Assembly: GCF_027307225.1 (NCBI RefSeq)
Contig: NZ_DAHUXJ010000129.1
Location: 1-40,340 of the forward strand
Origin: Bradyrhizobium sp.
GTDB lineage: Bacteria; Pseudomonadota; Alphaproteobacteria; Rhizobiales; Xanthobacteraceae
Direction: 5' to 3'
Length of the DNA stretch: 40,340 nucleotides
Notes under the pieces: model-generated
What the model saw: the letters and a program-made list of their open reading frames with translations, nothing else
Databases searched by the model: none
Told to the model about the DNA's origin: nothing
In this document: piece by piece, positions 1 to 8,886 of the stretch
Layout of the letters: the number at the start of each line of letters is the position of its first letter
Position numbering within the stretch: position 1 is the stretch's first letter
Made by a program: the position numbers and the translations under genes

Positions 1-139
1 AGTTTCGCGGTAACCTCGTCATAGGAACTTCAAATTCTAAACCGCACTAGAATCACATAATTGGCTAGTGCTCCTTTGATTCCGAAGTTCGTAAACGTGG
101 AGCCGCAATATGATACGAACTTCGGAATCGGAGCACTAG
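1..139. repeat. Composite paired-palindrome repeat, unit 1 (left palindrome cut by window edge)
   Basis: Two hairpin-forming palindromes lie in tandem, 14 bp apart. The second (65-139) starts CTAGTGCTCC and ends with its complement at 139; its arms pair through GATTCCGAAGTTCGTA, and the left arm carries three extra bases (TTT). Only the loop and right arm of the first are present (1-50); read in reverse, that arm is CTAGTGCGG, TTT, then AGAATTTGAAGTTCCT. Read on the minus strand this unit has the same X-spacer-Y order as the units at 12532 and 18594, so it is inverted relative to them. No T-run follows, so it is not a simple terminator. Confidence 0.85.
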
Positions 140-445
140 TCAGGACCGCTCGCGAGGCTTGGGTTGCGGGATCACGATCGCGAAGACCGCCGGGATCGAT
201 TCGAGAACTCGCCGACCGCAGCGGCGCGCCGTTAGCCGTTATTTTCAGCAAGCCGGAAGTTACGCGACCGCGAGCAGAAAAAAAGCACAGCGTGCAAATT
301 CTTTAATCCCTACAGTTGCCGATTTCGGCTATGCAGGCTCAGAAGATATGCCGATGTTTGAATCGGAGCATTAGTTCCGCACTTTCAAGAGACCAGGCCA
401 TGGGCGGTTTCGGCCGCCCTTGCGGTCAATCCGGAAACGACGCGC
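140..445. other. Non-coding stretch before the TauE gene
   Basis: I see no convincing gene here. An open frame at 61-306 starts inside the repeat and has no ribosome site; it may be chance or a gene scrap. The only structure is a decayed palindrome near 305-374. No clear promoter for the exporter gene is visible. Confidence 0.5.
305..374. repeat. Decayed X-type palindrome
   Basis: The right arm (about 350-374), read in reverse, is CTAATGCTCCGATTCAAAC. This closely matches the X arm of units 1 and 2. A CTCAG core sits in the expected loop position near 338-342, as in the X loops at 12532 and 18594. The left arm is only loosely complementary, so this looks like a degenerate single copy. Confidence 0.45.
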
Positions 446-1372
446 GTGCAGCTTTATCTCCCGATCGCCGACATTCCGGTCAACGTTTTTCTCATCCTGG
501 CCATGGGCGCGGCGGTCGGCTTCGTCTCGGGCATGTTCGGCATCGGTGGCGGATTTCTGATGACGCCGCTTTTGATCTTCATCGGTATCGCGCCGTCGGT
601 TGCGGTTGCCTCCGTCGCCAGCCACATCGCGGCCTCGTCCTTTTCCGGCGCGATCACCTACTGGCGCCGCCGCGCCATCGATCCGGCACTCGCGCTGGTA
701 CTGTTAAGCGGCGGCACGATAGGCACGGCGCTTGGCGTTTGGACCTTCACGCTGTTGCGTTCGCTCGGCCAGCTCGACCTGATGATCGCGCTTTCCTATG
801 TCGTGCTGCTCACTACCGTCGGCGGGCTGATGTTCTGGGAAGGCCTGCGTTCGATGCTTCGCGTCCGCCGTGGCATGGCGGTGTCGCTGCGCCGGTCCGG
901 CAGCCACGGATGGGTGCACGGCCTGCCGTTCAAGATGCGCTTCAAGCGTTCCAAGATCTATCTGTCCGTCATTCCCGTGGTCGGCGTCGGCCTGATCATC
1001 GGATTCATCGGCGCCATCATGGGGATCGGCGGCGGGTTCATCCTCGTGCCGATCATGATCTATTTCCTGCGGGTGCCGACGTCGACCGTGATCGGCACCT
1101 CCATGGTGCTGACGCTCGTCACCATGGTGTTCGCCACACTCCTGCATGCGGCCACCAACCATCTGGTCGACGCCGTGCTGGCACTGGTCCTGATGACTGG
1201 CGGCGTTACCGGCGCCCAGTTCGGCGCCCGTGCCGGGCAGAAGATCCGCGGCGAACATTTGCGGCTCCTGCTCGGGCTGTTGATCCTCGCGGTCGGCATC
1301 CGGTTTGCCTACGAACTCGTGATCCGCCCCGACGATCTCTTCACCATCCGCGAAGCCGGAGGCGCCGCATGA
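446..1372 (+). CDS. TauE/SafE (TSUP) family membrane exporter
   Basis: A 308-residue inner-membrane protein of the sulfite exporter TauE/SafE family, which move sulfur-containing or organic anions. The two homologous halves are visible: glycine-rich repeats near residues 20-37 (GFVSGMFGIGGGF) and 190-202 (GFIGAIMGIGGGF), each followed by hydrophobic helices, with about eight membrane segments in all. The start is GTG at 446. The in-frame upstream stretch offers nothing better, and the ATG at 400 is out of frame. The stop overlaps the ATG of the next gene (ATGA), so the two are translationally coupled. The substrate cannot be read from sequence. Confidence 0.9.
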   Translation: MQLYLPIADIPVNVFLILAMGAAVGFVSGMFGIGGGFLMTPLLIFIGIAPSVAVASVASHIAASSFSGAITYWRRRAIDPALALVLLSGGTIGTALGVWTFTLLRSLGQLDLMIALSYVVLLTTVGGLMFWEGLRSMLRVRRGMAVSLRRSGSHGWVHGLPFKMRFKRSKIYLSVIPVVGVGLIIGFIGAIMGIGGGFILVPIMIYFLRVPTSTVIGTSMVLTLVTMVFATLLHAATNHLVDAVLALVLMTGGVTGAQFGARAGQKIRGEHLRLLLGLLILAVGIRFAYELVIRPDDLFTIREAGGAA

Positions 1373-2160
1373 GCGGATGCCTCCTGCGCGCGGCCTTCGC
1401 GGCGATGCTTGTGATCGGCATGGCTGGTATCGCGCGGCCGTCACGCGCGGAACGGCTGATCGTCTCGGTCTCGAACCACCGCGTCACCGTCACGCCAGCC
1501 TATTCCGGCGAGGAGTTGGTGCTGTTCGGCTCCGTCGAGAAGGACGCTTCGACGCCGCCTGGCCGCAACAGCTACGATCTCGTCGTCACCGTCATCGGAC
1601 CGCGCGCCGACATGGTGACGCGGCGCAAGGAGCGCAAATTCGGCATCTGGGTCAATACGGACTACCGCGAATTCATCCAGGTACCGGCTTATCTCGCGCT
1701 GTTCTCGAACCGCCCGTTCGATGCGATCGCCTCACCCGACGTGGAGCGGCGGCAGCAGCTCGGCCTCAACAACGTGCTGCTTACGCAGCGCGTCGGAACC
1801 GACTACGGCGACGTCGTACCCAACGATGCCTTCCGCAGCGCCTTTGTCCGGCTGCGCAACGAACACGGCCTCTATCGCGAAGAGACGTCGGCCGTGACCT
1901 TTCTGACGCCAACGCTGTTCCGGACCGGCATTCCGCTGCCGGCCGCCGTGCCGATCGGCACCTACACGGTCGAGATCAAGCTTTTCTCCGACGGCGCCCT
2001 GATCACGCGCACCGACACCGCCTTCGACATCGTCAAGGTCGGTTTCGAGCAATTCGTCGCCACGTCAGCCCGTCAGGACGGGCTGGTCTACGGCATGTTC
2101 ACGGCCTTCATGGCGTTGATGACCGGCTGGATGGCCTCGATCGTCTTCCGCAAGGATTAG
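1369..2160 (+). CDS. TIGR02186-type membrane-anchored partner of the TauE exporter
   Basis: A 263-residue protein starting at the ATG that overlaps the exporter stop. Residues 1-27 read as a signal peptide (hydrophobic run, then ARPSRAE). A beta-rich periplasmic domain follows (RLIVSVSNHRVTV and later), and one C-terminal membrane helix (about 237-258) ends in FRKD, placing the bulk outside the cytoplasm. This is the pattern of the alphaproteobacterial TIGR02186 family found next to TSUP exporters; the link is from memory of that pairing. The four-base overlap indicates one operon and a shared task, probably assisting export. Its biochemical role is unknown to me. Confidence 0.85.
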   Translation: MSGCLLRAAFAAMLVIGMAGIARPSRAERLIVSVSNHRVTVTPAYSGEELVLFGSVEKDASTPPGRNSYDLVVTVIGPRADMVTRRKERKFGIWVNTDYREFIQVPAYLALFSNRPFDAIASPDVERRQQLGLNNVLLTQRVGTDYGDVVPNDAFRSAFVRLRNEHGLYREETSAVTFLTPTLFRTGIPLPAAVPIGTYTVEIKLFSDGALITRTDTAFDIVKVGFEQFVATSARQDGLVYGMFTAFMALMTGWMASIVFRKD

Positions 2161-2325
2161 CGCTCCGGCTCCAGCGCCATCGCCTTTCTCGCCTTTGGCC
2201 ATCGCTAAAGCGGAGCTACCGGACGGCGGGACAATCCGCCCGCGCTCTTAAGCAAACATTATGCAAGGTATCGTAGGAAGCGGATTGCTTCGCGGATTGG
2301 TCGCGACCCACCCAAGGATCCTACC

Positions 2326-4797
2326 TTGCAAGCATCCCCCCGAATTCCAGGCCGCTGCTATTTTGCGATATTTGCACTGGCCACCGCGACGCTGTCCTAC
2401 CAGATTCTGATCACGCGATTCTTCAGCGTGATGCTGTATTACCATTTCGCGTTTGCCGCCATTTCACTCGCCATGCTCGGGCTTACCCGCGGCGCGATGG
2501 CGGTCTACGAGAATCCCGCCCGTTACACTCCGGAGCGCATTGGGGTGGAGTTCGCGAGGCACGCCGCATGGTTTGCGATGACCGGCGTTGGCGCGATGGT
2601 TGCGTTTCTCTGCGTGCCGCTGGTGGTTCCCGCCGAGTATGTGACCATAGCTCTGGGCATCGCGACGATCGCGTTTGTGAAGCCCTTTACCGAAAGCGGC
2701 GTTTGCATAACGCTTCTGCTGACCCGCCTGCCCAATAGCGGCGGCTGGCTTTATGCGGCCGATCTTGCAGGAGCGGCGCTCGGATGCATCGGCGTGATCC
2801 TGCTGCTGCTCGTCATAGACCCCGTCAGCGCAACGATGGGGATCGGCGCCTTTGCCGCCACCGCCGGCTGGATCATGGCGCGGGGCAGCGCAGACATCCG
2901 CAGCGCGCGGCTGAGCGGCGCGGTCGCGCTGACGCTTGCGGTCGTCACGGCCATGCACACCGGCCTGGATCTGTCCGGCAAGAGCCATCTCGGCGTGTTC
3001 TGGGCCAAAGGCGTTCAGCAGATGGGGACCTTGTTCGAGCGCTGGAATACGTACTCCCGCATCCGCGTCATTGGGCTCGGAGAGTCCGAGCCGTTCGGCT
3101 GGGGCTTCGCTCATGTACCCGAGAAGCGGATCAATCAGCACATCCTCGATATCGATGCGGGTGCCAACACCGTCATCACGCGCAACGACGGCGACATCAA
3201 CAAGCTGGCTTACCTGAAGGACGACGTCATCAATGCCGCTTATCAGGTCGAACCGGTCGCCGATGTCGCGGTCGTCGGTGTCGGCGGCGGCCGCGACATT
3301 CTTTCCGCGCTGCTCTTCGGCGCCAGGCGCATACGCGGGATCGAGATCAATCCTGCGATCGTCGAAGTCCTTACCGACAAATTCGCCGACTTCTCGGGCC
3401 ATCTCGACCGTCAGCCCGGTGTATCCCTGGTCAACGCCGAAGCCCGCAGCTACATCAACCACTCCTCGGGGCGCTACGACCTCGTACAGATTTCGCTGAT
3501 CGATACCTGGGCGGCAACGGCGGCCGGCGGGCTGACGCTCACCGAAAACCGGCTTTATACAGTAGAAGCATGGGATGATTTTTACCGGGCATTGAAACCG
3601 GGCGGCATGCTGTCGGTATCGCGCTGGTTTGACTCCAAGAGCCATCGCGTCGAGCTTCACCGCCTTGTCGCGATCGCGGCGAGCGCACTGCAGCGCCGCG
3701 GCGTGCCCGCGGCCGAGCTCTCCAAGCATCTTATCGCCGTGAATGTCGACCACATCATCACCGTGATTACCCGCCCGGACGCGTTGACAGCAGCCGAATG
3801 GCTCAAGGCGCGCACGAACCTCGAAGCGCAAGGCTTCAAGGTTCTGCTCGGGCCGGACGTTGCTTACGACGCGATCACCACGACGCTGATGTCCGGCAAG
3901 GCAGACAATGCTTTCTTCGCGTCGCTGGTCGAAAACATCACCCCTTCGACCGACGACAACCCGTTCTTCTTCTTCACGGAGCGCTTCCGAAATCTCATCA
4001 CCAAGCCCTCGGCGACGCTTTCCAGCAACAACGCCGCGATCAGCATGACGCTGATACTGATCGTGGTGGCGCTTTGCGCCTGCGCCTATTACATCGTCGT
4101 TCCGTTCCTTCGGCTGGCAAGGCGGATGCCGCTGTCGGTGCTGACGCCCCCGGTGGCATATTTCTGCGCGATCGGCATGGGCTTCATGCTGATCGAAGTA
4201 TCGCAGATGCAGAGGCTGATGGTCTTCCTTGGACATCCCGTCTATGGGCTTGCCGTCGTCCTTTTCACGATTCTTCTTTTCAGCGGAATAGGCAGCACGA
4301 CCGTTGCCGGCCGCTACCCTCGGCCGGGCGCCGTGATCGGCCGGGCCGCCGCCCTCCTCGCAACGCTTGTCGTGGCGGGATTGTTGACGCCGATGCTGAC
4401 CGCTTCGGCGCGATCGGCCGCCACCGACGTCCGCATTCTGCTGTCCGTGCTACTTCTTGCGCCGCCGGCATTCTGCATGGGGATGATGTTCCCGCTCGGA
4501 CTGAGCGTCTGGCGCGACCGCTCGGAGCTGCTCCCGTTCTTCTGGAGCGCCAACGGCATTACATCGATGCTCGCGTCAGTGCTCGGCATGGCCCTGTCCA
4601 TCGCTTTCGGCATTTCCAACACCTACGCGATCGGCGTCGGCTTCTATGCGGTCTGCGCCATCATGATCGCCGTCAACCGCGGGGCCGGCCGCGTCAGCGA
4701 AGACGATGCCGGCCTTGAAGAGAATATCATCTCTCCGTCGATCCAGCCGGCGCTCGCCGAAACTGTGGCCGGCATCCCGGACAAGCAGCCCGCCTAG
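2326..4797 (+). CDS. Polytopic membrane protein with spermidine-synthase-like methyltransferase domain
   Basis: 823 residues. Several membrane helices (about 10-210) precede a soluble Rossmann domain (about 300-520) with the SAM-type nucleotide loop GVGGGRD (318-324) and an acidic residue at strand 2 (GIEINP, 338-343). A second membrane block runs from about 570 to the end. The soluble part resembles spermidine synthase, but the real substrate of these membrane-fused proteins is not established, so polyamine synthesis should not be assumed. The start is TTG at 2326, with AAGGA about eight bases upstream. The stop TAG shares the palindrome CTAG with the stop of the convergent gene. Confidence 0.85.
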   Translation: MQASPRIPGRCYFAIFALATATLSYQILITRFFSVMLYYHFAFAAISLAMLGLTRGAMAVYENPARYTPERIGVEFARHAAWFAMTGVGAMVAFLCVPLVVPAEYVTIALGIATIAFVKPFTESGVCITLLLTRLPNSGGWLYAADLAGAALGCIGVILLLLVIDPVSATMGIGAFAATAGWIMARGSADIRSARLSGAVALTLAVVTAMHTGLDLSGKSHLGVFWAKGVQQMGTLFERWNTYSRIRVIGLGESEPFGWGFAHVPEKRINQHILDIDAGANTVITRNDGDINKLAYLKDDVINAAYQVEPVADVAVVGVGGGRDILSALLFGARRIRGIEINPAIVEVLTDKFADFSGHLDRQPGVSLVNAEARSYINHSSGRYDLVQISLIDTWAATAAGGLTLTENRLYTVEAWDDFYRALKPGGMLSVSRWFDSKSHRVELHRLVAIAASALQRRGVPAAELSKHLIAVNVDHIITVITRPDALTAAEWLKARTNLEAQGFKVLLGPDVAYDAITTTLMSGKADNAFFASLVENITPSTDDNPFFFFTERFRNLITKPSATLSSNNAAISMTLILIVVALCACAYYIVVPFLRLARRMPLSVLTPPVAYFCAIGMGFMLIEVSQMQRLMVFLGHPVYGLAVVLFTILLFSGIGSTTVAGRYPRPGAVIGRAAALLATLVVAGLLTPMLTASARSAATDVRILLSVLLLAPPAFCMGMMFPLGLSVWRDRSELLPFFWSANGITSMLASVLGMALSIAFGISNTYAIGVGFYAVCAIMIAVNRGAGRVSEDDAGLEENIISPSIQPALAETVAGIPDKQPA

Positions 4798-5564
4798 CGG
4801 GGCAACTCGATCACGGTTGCTACGCCGGGCTCGAGCAGCTTCAGGCGCGCTCCGAATCCGAGCGCATCGAAGGACGTGCGCAGATCGCCCGCATTCTGCT
4901 TGAAGTGCGCCCATCCATCGGTATGGAGCGGTACGATCAACGCATCCGGAAAAGCGCGCACGGTCTCGATCGTGTCGTTGACGTCCATGGTGAGATGAAA
5001 CGGACCGCGGGTCTGCGCCGCGCCCGCGAACGGCAGCACGATTCCTGCCTTGAAGCGCCGCGCCACTTCCGCCACGCCGTCATACCAGACGGTATCGCCG
5101 CTGATATAGATCGGACGGCTGTCCTTCGGCGCCACCACAAAGCCGATCACATCGCCCGACAGCGGCTCGATCCCGTGCGGGCCATGGCGCGCCGGCGTCG
5201 CCGTGATCGTCAGCGAGCGCCCGTTCTTCGACAATTCCGTGGATGTCCAGGGCGCCAGGCCCTCTGCGTGGCCGCCGAGCCGCCTCGCGCCCGCCTCGGT
5301 GGTCAGCACGCGCTTCGCCTTGGGTAGGAAGTGCTTGCCGGATTCGTCGAGATTGTCGGCGTGCTGGTCGTGGCTGAGCAACACCGCGTCGATGTCGCCG
5401 ATCGCCTCCAGGGCCACCGCGGGCCCGGAAAGCTTTTCAAGCGTCACATGCGGCAGTTGATACTTCCCCGGCAGATCGAAGGTCGGATCGGTCAGCAGGC
5501 GAAAGCCGTCGATTTCGATCAGGGCGGTCGGACCGCCGATCAGGGTGAGCGTGAGCGAAGACAT
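4794..5564 (-). CDS. MBL-fold metallo-hydrolase (UlaG-like)
   Basis: 256 residues with a beta-lactamase-like fold: an N-terminal strand pair, then the metal-site segment LLSHDQHADNLD (about 61-72), later histidines (ARHG, about 126) and an aspartate (YISGDTVW, about 155), and a C-terminal PLHTDGW. The canonical HxHxDH is altered here to HDQHADN, so metal binding may differ from classical members. ATG start with GGAG about eight bases upstream. It lies 9 bp downstream of the EamA exporter gene on the same strand, so both probably share a transcript. Substrate unknown. Confidence 0.85.
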   Translation of the reverse strand: MSSLTLTLIGGPTALIEIDGFRLLTDPTFDLPGKYQLPHVTLEKLSGPAVALEAIGDIDAVLLSHDQHADNLDESGKHFLPKAKRVLTTEAGARRLGGHAEGLAPWTSTELSKNGRSLTITATPARHGPHGIEPLSGDVIGFVVAPKDSRPIYISGDTVWYDGVAEVARRFKAGIVLPFAGAAQTRGPFHLTMDVNDTIETVRAFPDALIVPLHTDGWAHFKQNAGDLRTSFDALGFGARLKLLEPGVATVIELPR

Positions 5565-5573
5565 CGAACTCTC

Positions 5574-6515
5574 CTATCGCGAAACAGCAGACGTCGTGGC
5601 CGCGGCCGGACGTGTGACGAGATAGATACCGAACGCTACCGGAACAATGCCCAGGAGATCACGGAAAGCGACATGCTCGCCCAGCACGATCCAGGCGAAC
5701 AGCATCGCGAGCGGCGGCATCAGGAAGTGATAAGCGCTTGCGGCGGTCGCACCACAGACCCGCAGCAGGTGGAACCAGATCACATAGGCCAGCACCGAGC
5801 CGCCCAGCGTAAGAAACGCGAACGCGCCGAGTAACTGCATGTTCGGAACGATGTCGTGGACGCTGGAAAACGTGAGAGCAATCGGGGCCAGGACAACGCC
5901 GGCGGCAAGGTTCTGCACGCCATTGCCAAGCCAGAGCGAGCCCTTCGGCGCCAGAAGCTTGAACAGGATGGTTCCGGCGACGATTGAAGCCAGCGAGGCA
6001 AAGGTGAAGAAGATGCCGTGCAGGCTGTCGATGCCGACCGACAGGCGATGCCAGACGATCAGGCCGACGCCAAGAATGCCGAGCACAAGGCCACCGACCT
6101 TGCGCCAGGTCAGCTGCTCGTTCAGCAGCAGGGCTGCGAGCACCGCCGTGAAGATTGGATTGGCGCTGACGATCAGACCGCCGAGACCGGCGGACACGCT
6201 CTTCAAGCCGGTATAGCCGAGCCCAAGATAAAGCGCGTTGTTGGCGATGCCGATCAGGGCGAACGCCAGCGTATCGCGCAGCGATAACGACCAGCGCTCG
6301 CCGCGCAACGCGACGAAGCCGAGGATCAGGATTCCGGCCAGCGAGAAGCGTGCAGCCAGCAGGATCAGCGGCGGGCAATAGGTGACGCCGATTTTTCCGG
6401 CGACGAAGGCATAGCTCCAGAGCAGGCAGAACAGCACGATCAGGAGCGGGAGCGAGTTGAAGCGAGGGCGCGGTACCGCGACCGGGGCAGCGACCGACGA
6501 AGTGGCATGTGACAT
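5574..6515 (-). CDS. EamA/DMT-family transporter
   Basis: 313 residues with ten predicted membrane helices in two EamA repeats (about 20-145 and 165-300), typical of drug/metabolite exporters of the inner membrane. The N-terminal 20 residues are polar and Pro/Ala-rich. AGGAG precedes the ATG. It is divergent from the LysR gene at 6613 across 97 bp, the usual layout for a LysR regulator and its target exporter, so LysR control is inferred. Substrate not predictable. Confidence 0.9.
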   Translation of the reverse strand: MSHATSSVAAPVAVPRPRFNSLPLLIVLFCLLWSYAFVAGKIGVTYCPPLILLAARFSLAGILILGFVALRGERWSLSLRDTLAFALIGIANNALYLGLGYTGLKSVSAGLGGLIVSANPIFTAVLAALLLNEQLTWRKVGGLVLGILGVGLIVWHRLSVGIDSLHGIFFTFASLASIVAGTILFKLLAPKGSLWLGNGVQNLAAGVVLAPIALTFSSVHDIVPNMQLLGAFAFLTLGGSVLAYVIWFHLLRVCGATAASAYHFLMPPLAMLFAWIVLGEHVAFRDLLGIVPVAFGIYLVTRPAAATTSAVSR

Positions 6516-6556
6516 GGCAATTCTCCTTGGCCACCGATGTAGGCCCTCCCCTTGTC

Positions 6557-6574
6557 ATTAGGAAATTAAATAAT
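6557..6574. promoter_or_regulatory. AT-rich dyad between exporter and LysR genes
   Basis: ATTA-N10-TAAT, an inverted repeat in an otherwise GC-rich 97-bp divergent intergenic region. Its position fits a LysR-type operator controlling both genes, but the dyad is short and AT-rich, so this is a weak call. Confidence 0.35.
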
Positions 6575-6612
6575 AAGATGGCATCCAGTGGAAAAACGAA
6601 TGGGTTACTTTC

Positions 6613-7476
6613 ATGCTGGATCTGGAGCTTTTGCGCAGTTTTGTGTCCGTGGTGGACGCCGGCGGCTTCACCCGCGCCAGCGAGCGCGTTCATCGCACCC
6701 AGTCGACCGTCAGCCAGCAGATCAGGCGGCTGGAAGATGACATCGGCCAGCCGCTTCTCGTTCGCAACGGCAAAGACGTCACGCTGACCGAAGCCGGCGA
6801 GCAACTGTTGTCCTATGCGCGGCGGCTTCTCGCCCTGGAGGAAGAGGCCCGCGACGTGCTGGCCCGACCGGGTAATGAAGGCGCGGTGCGGCTCGGGGTG
6901 CCCGAGGATTTCGCAGCCTATCGGCTGGCCAAGCTGCTGGCGTCCTTTTCGCGTTCGCATCCCGGTCTGCGGCTGGATGTCCGCGCCGACCAAAGCATGA
7001 ACCTGAAGCGCGATCTCGAGCGCGGCGATCTCGACCTCGCGCTGTTCAAGCGCACCGCCGGCGAAAAGGGCGGCATTGCCGTATGGCCGGAGCGCGTGCA
7101 CTGGGTCACCAGCAAGAGCCATCCGATCGACGCGAAAGCTGGCTCGGTACCGCTGATCGGTTTTCCGGTCGGCTGCCTCTATCGCGCCGGCGCGATCCAC
7201 GCGCTGGAAAGCGTTGGCCGCACCTGGCACATGGCCTATTCGAGTTCGAGCCTTGCCGGCATTCAGGCGGCGATTGCCGCCGGCATGGGCTTGGGGATTC
7301 TGTCGGAGATGTCGATTCAGGCCGATCATTGCGTATTGACGAGCAAGGACGGTTTTTCGCCGATCGACCGCACTGAAGTCGCACTGGTCGCTTCGCCCGA
7401 TGCGAGCCCGGCGACGCTGCGGCTCGCCGATCGCCTGGCCGAATTCTGCGGCACGGTGCAGGCGAAGGCGGCATAG
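6613..7476 (+). CDS. LysR-family transcriptional regulator
   Basis: 287 residues. The N-terminal winged helix-turn-helix (about 4-63, with TRASERVHRTQSTVSQQIRRLE) is followed by a LysR substrate-binding domain (about 90-280). It probably regulates the divergently transcribed EamA exporter at 5574-6515, and itself. The start is the ATG at 6613; the first residues MLDLELLRSFVSVV match the family start exactly. A hairpin followed by five Ts lies about 50 bp downstream. The effector is unknown. Confidence 0.92.
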   Translation: MLDLELLRSFVSVVDAGGFTRASERVHRTQSTVSQQIRRLEDDIGQPLLVRNGKDVTLTEAGEQLLSYARRLLALEEEARDVLARPGNEGAVRLGVPEDFAAYRLAKLLASFSRSHPGLRLDVRADQSMNLKRDLERGDLDLALFKRTAGEKGGIAVWPERVHWVTSKSHPIDAKAGSVPLIGFPVGCLYRAGAIHALESVGRTWHMAYSSSSLAGIQAAIAAGMGLGILSEMSIQADHCVLTSKDGFSPIDRTEVALVASPDASPATLRLADRLAEFCGTVQAKAA

Positions 7477-7528
7477 GACCGGGGCCTTGAGGCCACAGCC
7501 ATCGCAATAACACACGTCGGTGATTAGG

Positions 7529-7570
7529 GTCCCGGCTCGCGCTTCGCTTGGCCGGGACGACAGACTTTTT
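7529..7570 (+). terminator. Hairpin with T-run after LysR gene
   Basis: GTCCCGGC (7529-7536) pairs perfectly with GCCGGGAC (7551-7558), and TTTTT follows at 7566-7570. It could end the LysR transcript. The same hairpin type recurs as an interspersed repeat in Bradyrhizobium (from memory), so it may be a repeat acting as a terminator. Confidence 0.45.
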
Positions 7571-8040
7571 CAAACAGCGAATACGGGTTCGCGTTCTCAC
7601 GGCGCGATCTCGCCTTGAGTCTTGCTCGAACATCGTCCCTCGAAAGATCGAGGGCGCAGGGAATGCCGGGCGCTCAGCGCGCCCGCGGCCTCGTGCGCAA
7701 AGAGTAGAAAGCACACGAGTTAGTCACCACAGGTTCGCCGAAACATTCCGGCACTCCCTGCGCGACGGTTTACGACTTACTCCGTGCTCTCTCCGGCGAT
7801 CGGGCTCTTTGTCACCGTCCCCGCGCAATGCGAAAGCATTGTCGCGAGTTCACGCCAGCGTCGAGGCGTCAAGACCACACGGCTTCGTCGTCCGCGGCAA
7901 CACATCCGTCTCGTGCGCTGCCGGCGTCCATCGCATCCTGCGCCCAACGTTCGTGACGATCGCGATACGCCCCTCTGACGGGTGCAGGATGGCGCAGGCT
8001 TGTAGAGATGATTTGCCCGACGGGTAGAGCAAAATATTTT
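7559..8040. repeat. Structured non-coding block, probable interspersed repeat
   Basis: This is the bulk of a 636-bp gap (7477-8112) without a credible gene. It is dense in hairpins: CCCTCG/CGAGGG (7637-7654), GGGCGC/GCGCCC (7668-7684), CTCGTGCGC against GCACACGAG (7690-7719), and a perfect CAATGC-GAAA-GCATTG stem with a GNRA loop (7826-7841). A long-range 15-bp stem with one mismatch (7655-7669 with 7748-7762) encloses the second and third hairpins. From memory, near-identical blocks recur between genes in Bradyrhizobium, but I could not check. Small open frames here look spurious. Confidence 0.55.
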
Positions 8041-8112
8041 TGCGCGAGGGGCTGGACGGCCGTGCAAATCAGCCGGCACTCCGATCAGGCGTCGCGCCGT
8101 CTCGGTCATGAC

Positions 8113-8886
8113 TTACGCCCGGCGAATCGGCGACACTCCCGGATCACGGAATTGGCCGGCCAGCAGCGATCCCAGTAGGAAGAAGAGGCCCAGCGCGATC
8201 AGCACCACCCCTGCCCGAGTTGCCGTCAATTCCCAGTGGTTCTCCTCCGCCTGCGGAACGGAAGGAACGCCCGGAGCCGCCGGAGGCACGGAGGAGACCG
8301 CCGTGTTTTTGTCGAGCGAAGAATCCGCCAACAGCATCTCTACGTCGACATGATGTGGCGTGGCCTCGTCGGGTGTGAGCGGATCATTTGTAGGCTGGGC
8401 AGCGATAGGTGCCGCCGGCATGACCATCGCGGCGCCGCCAGCGGGCACGGGCGCTGCATCGACCGCCGTGGGCGCAGGCGCTGTCGGCTGAGATGCGTCC
8501 GCCGGTGGTGCGGCGCTCATCAGTTGATCCCGCGCATCCATAACCGTCTTTGTAGGCAGCGCGACCTTGTTCTCCTCGGGAGCGATGACTGGCCGCTTTG
8601 CGGCATAATGATGGACCGGCTTGTTCACCGAATGAGTCGCATCGGCGGCCTGGAACCAGCATCTGCGGTGACCATCGAGATGATAGAACCAGTGCTGGCC
8701 CGGCGCCGCCGAACTCCCGGGCCGCAACGCGCACGCCTCTTTCGCTGGAGCGGGAGCTTGAGCAGGTGCTGCCGCTTCTTTGGGAGCGGGGTTGAACAGG
8801 TCGGTCAAGGGATTCGAAAATGCAGGCGAGGTCGAGAGGCCTGCAAAGAGACAAGCCGCTACGAAAAAGCGCCAATGGCCGGACAT
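8113..8886 (-). CDS. Secreted Pro/Ala-rich protein with C-terminal membrane helix
   Basis: 257 residues; I do not recognise a named family. Residues 1-24 form a signal peptide (cleavage near AFSN). An Ala/Pro-rich stretch follows, then a compact motif with CALRPG and HWFYHLDGHRRCWFQA (about 52-80) that could form a small disulfide-linked domain. A long low-complexity linker leads to a C-terminal helix (about 225-247). The ATG at 8886 is chosen because GGAG lies seven bases upstream and the signal peptide starts there; a longer frame to 8955 lacks both. It probably sits across the inner membrane with most of the chain in the periplasm. Confidence 0.8.
   Translation of the reverse strand: MSGHWRFFVAACLFAGLSTSPAFSNPLTDLFNPAPKEAAAPAQAPAPAKEACALRPGSSAAPGQHWFYHLDGHRRCWFQAADATHSVNKPVHHYAAKRPVIAPEENKVALPTKTVMDARDQLMSAAPPADASQPTAPAPTAVDAAPVPAGGAAMVMPAAPIAAQPTNDPLTPDEATPHHVDVEMLLADSSLDKNTAVSSVPPAAPGVPSVPQAEENHWELTATRAGVVLIALGLFFLLGSLLAGQFRDPGVSPIRRA

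Noticed and set aside
61..306. An 81-codon plus-strand frame at the window start
   Set aside because: It begins inside palindrome unit 1 and lacks a ribosome site; coding status cannot be supported.
316..2160. A 614-codon plus-strand frame
   Set aside because: Its first half is the wrong frame of the TauE exporter gene. Only the part from 1369 is real.
2464..4236. A 590-codon minus-strand frame
   Set aside because: Shadow of the membrane spermidine-synthase-like gene; no motifs, unnatural composition.
5659..7515. A 618-codon minus-strand frame
   Set aside because: Arginine-rich shadow of the EamA gene and antisense to the LysR gene, both of which have clear family motifs.
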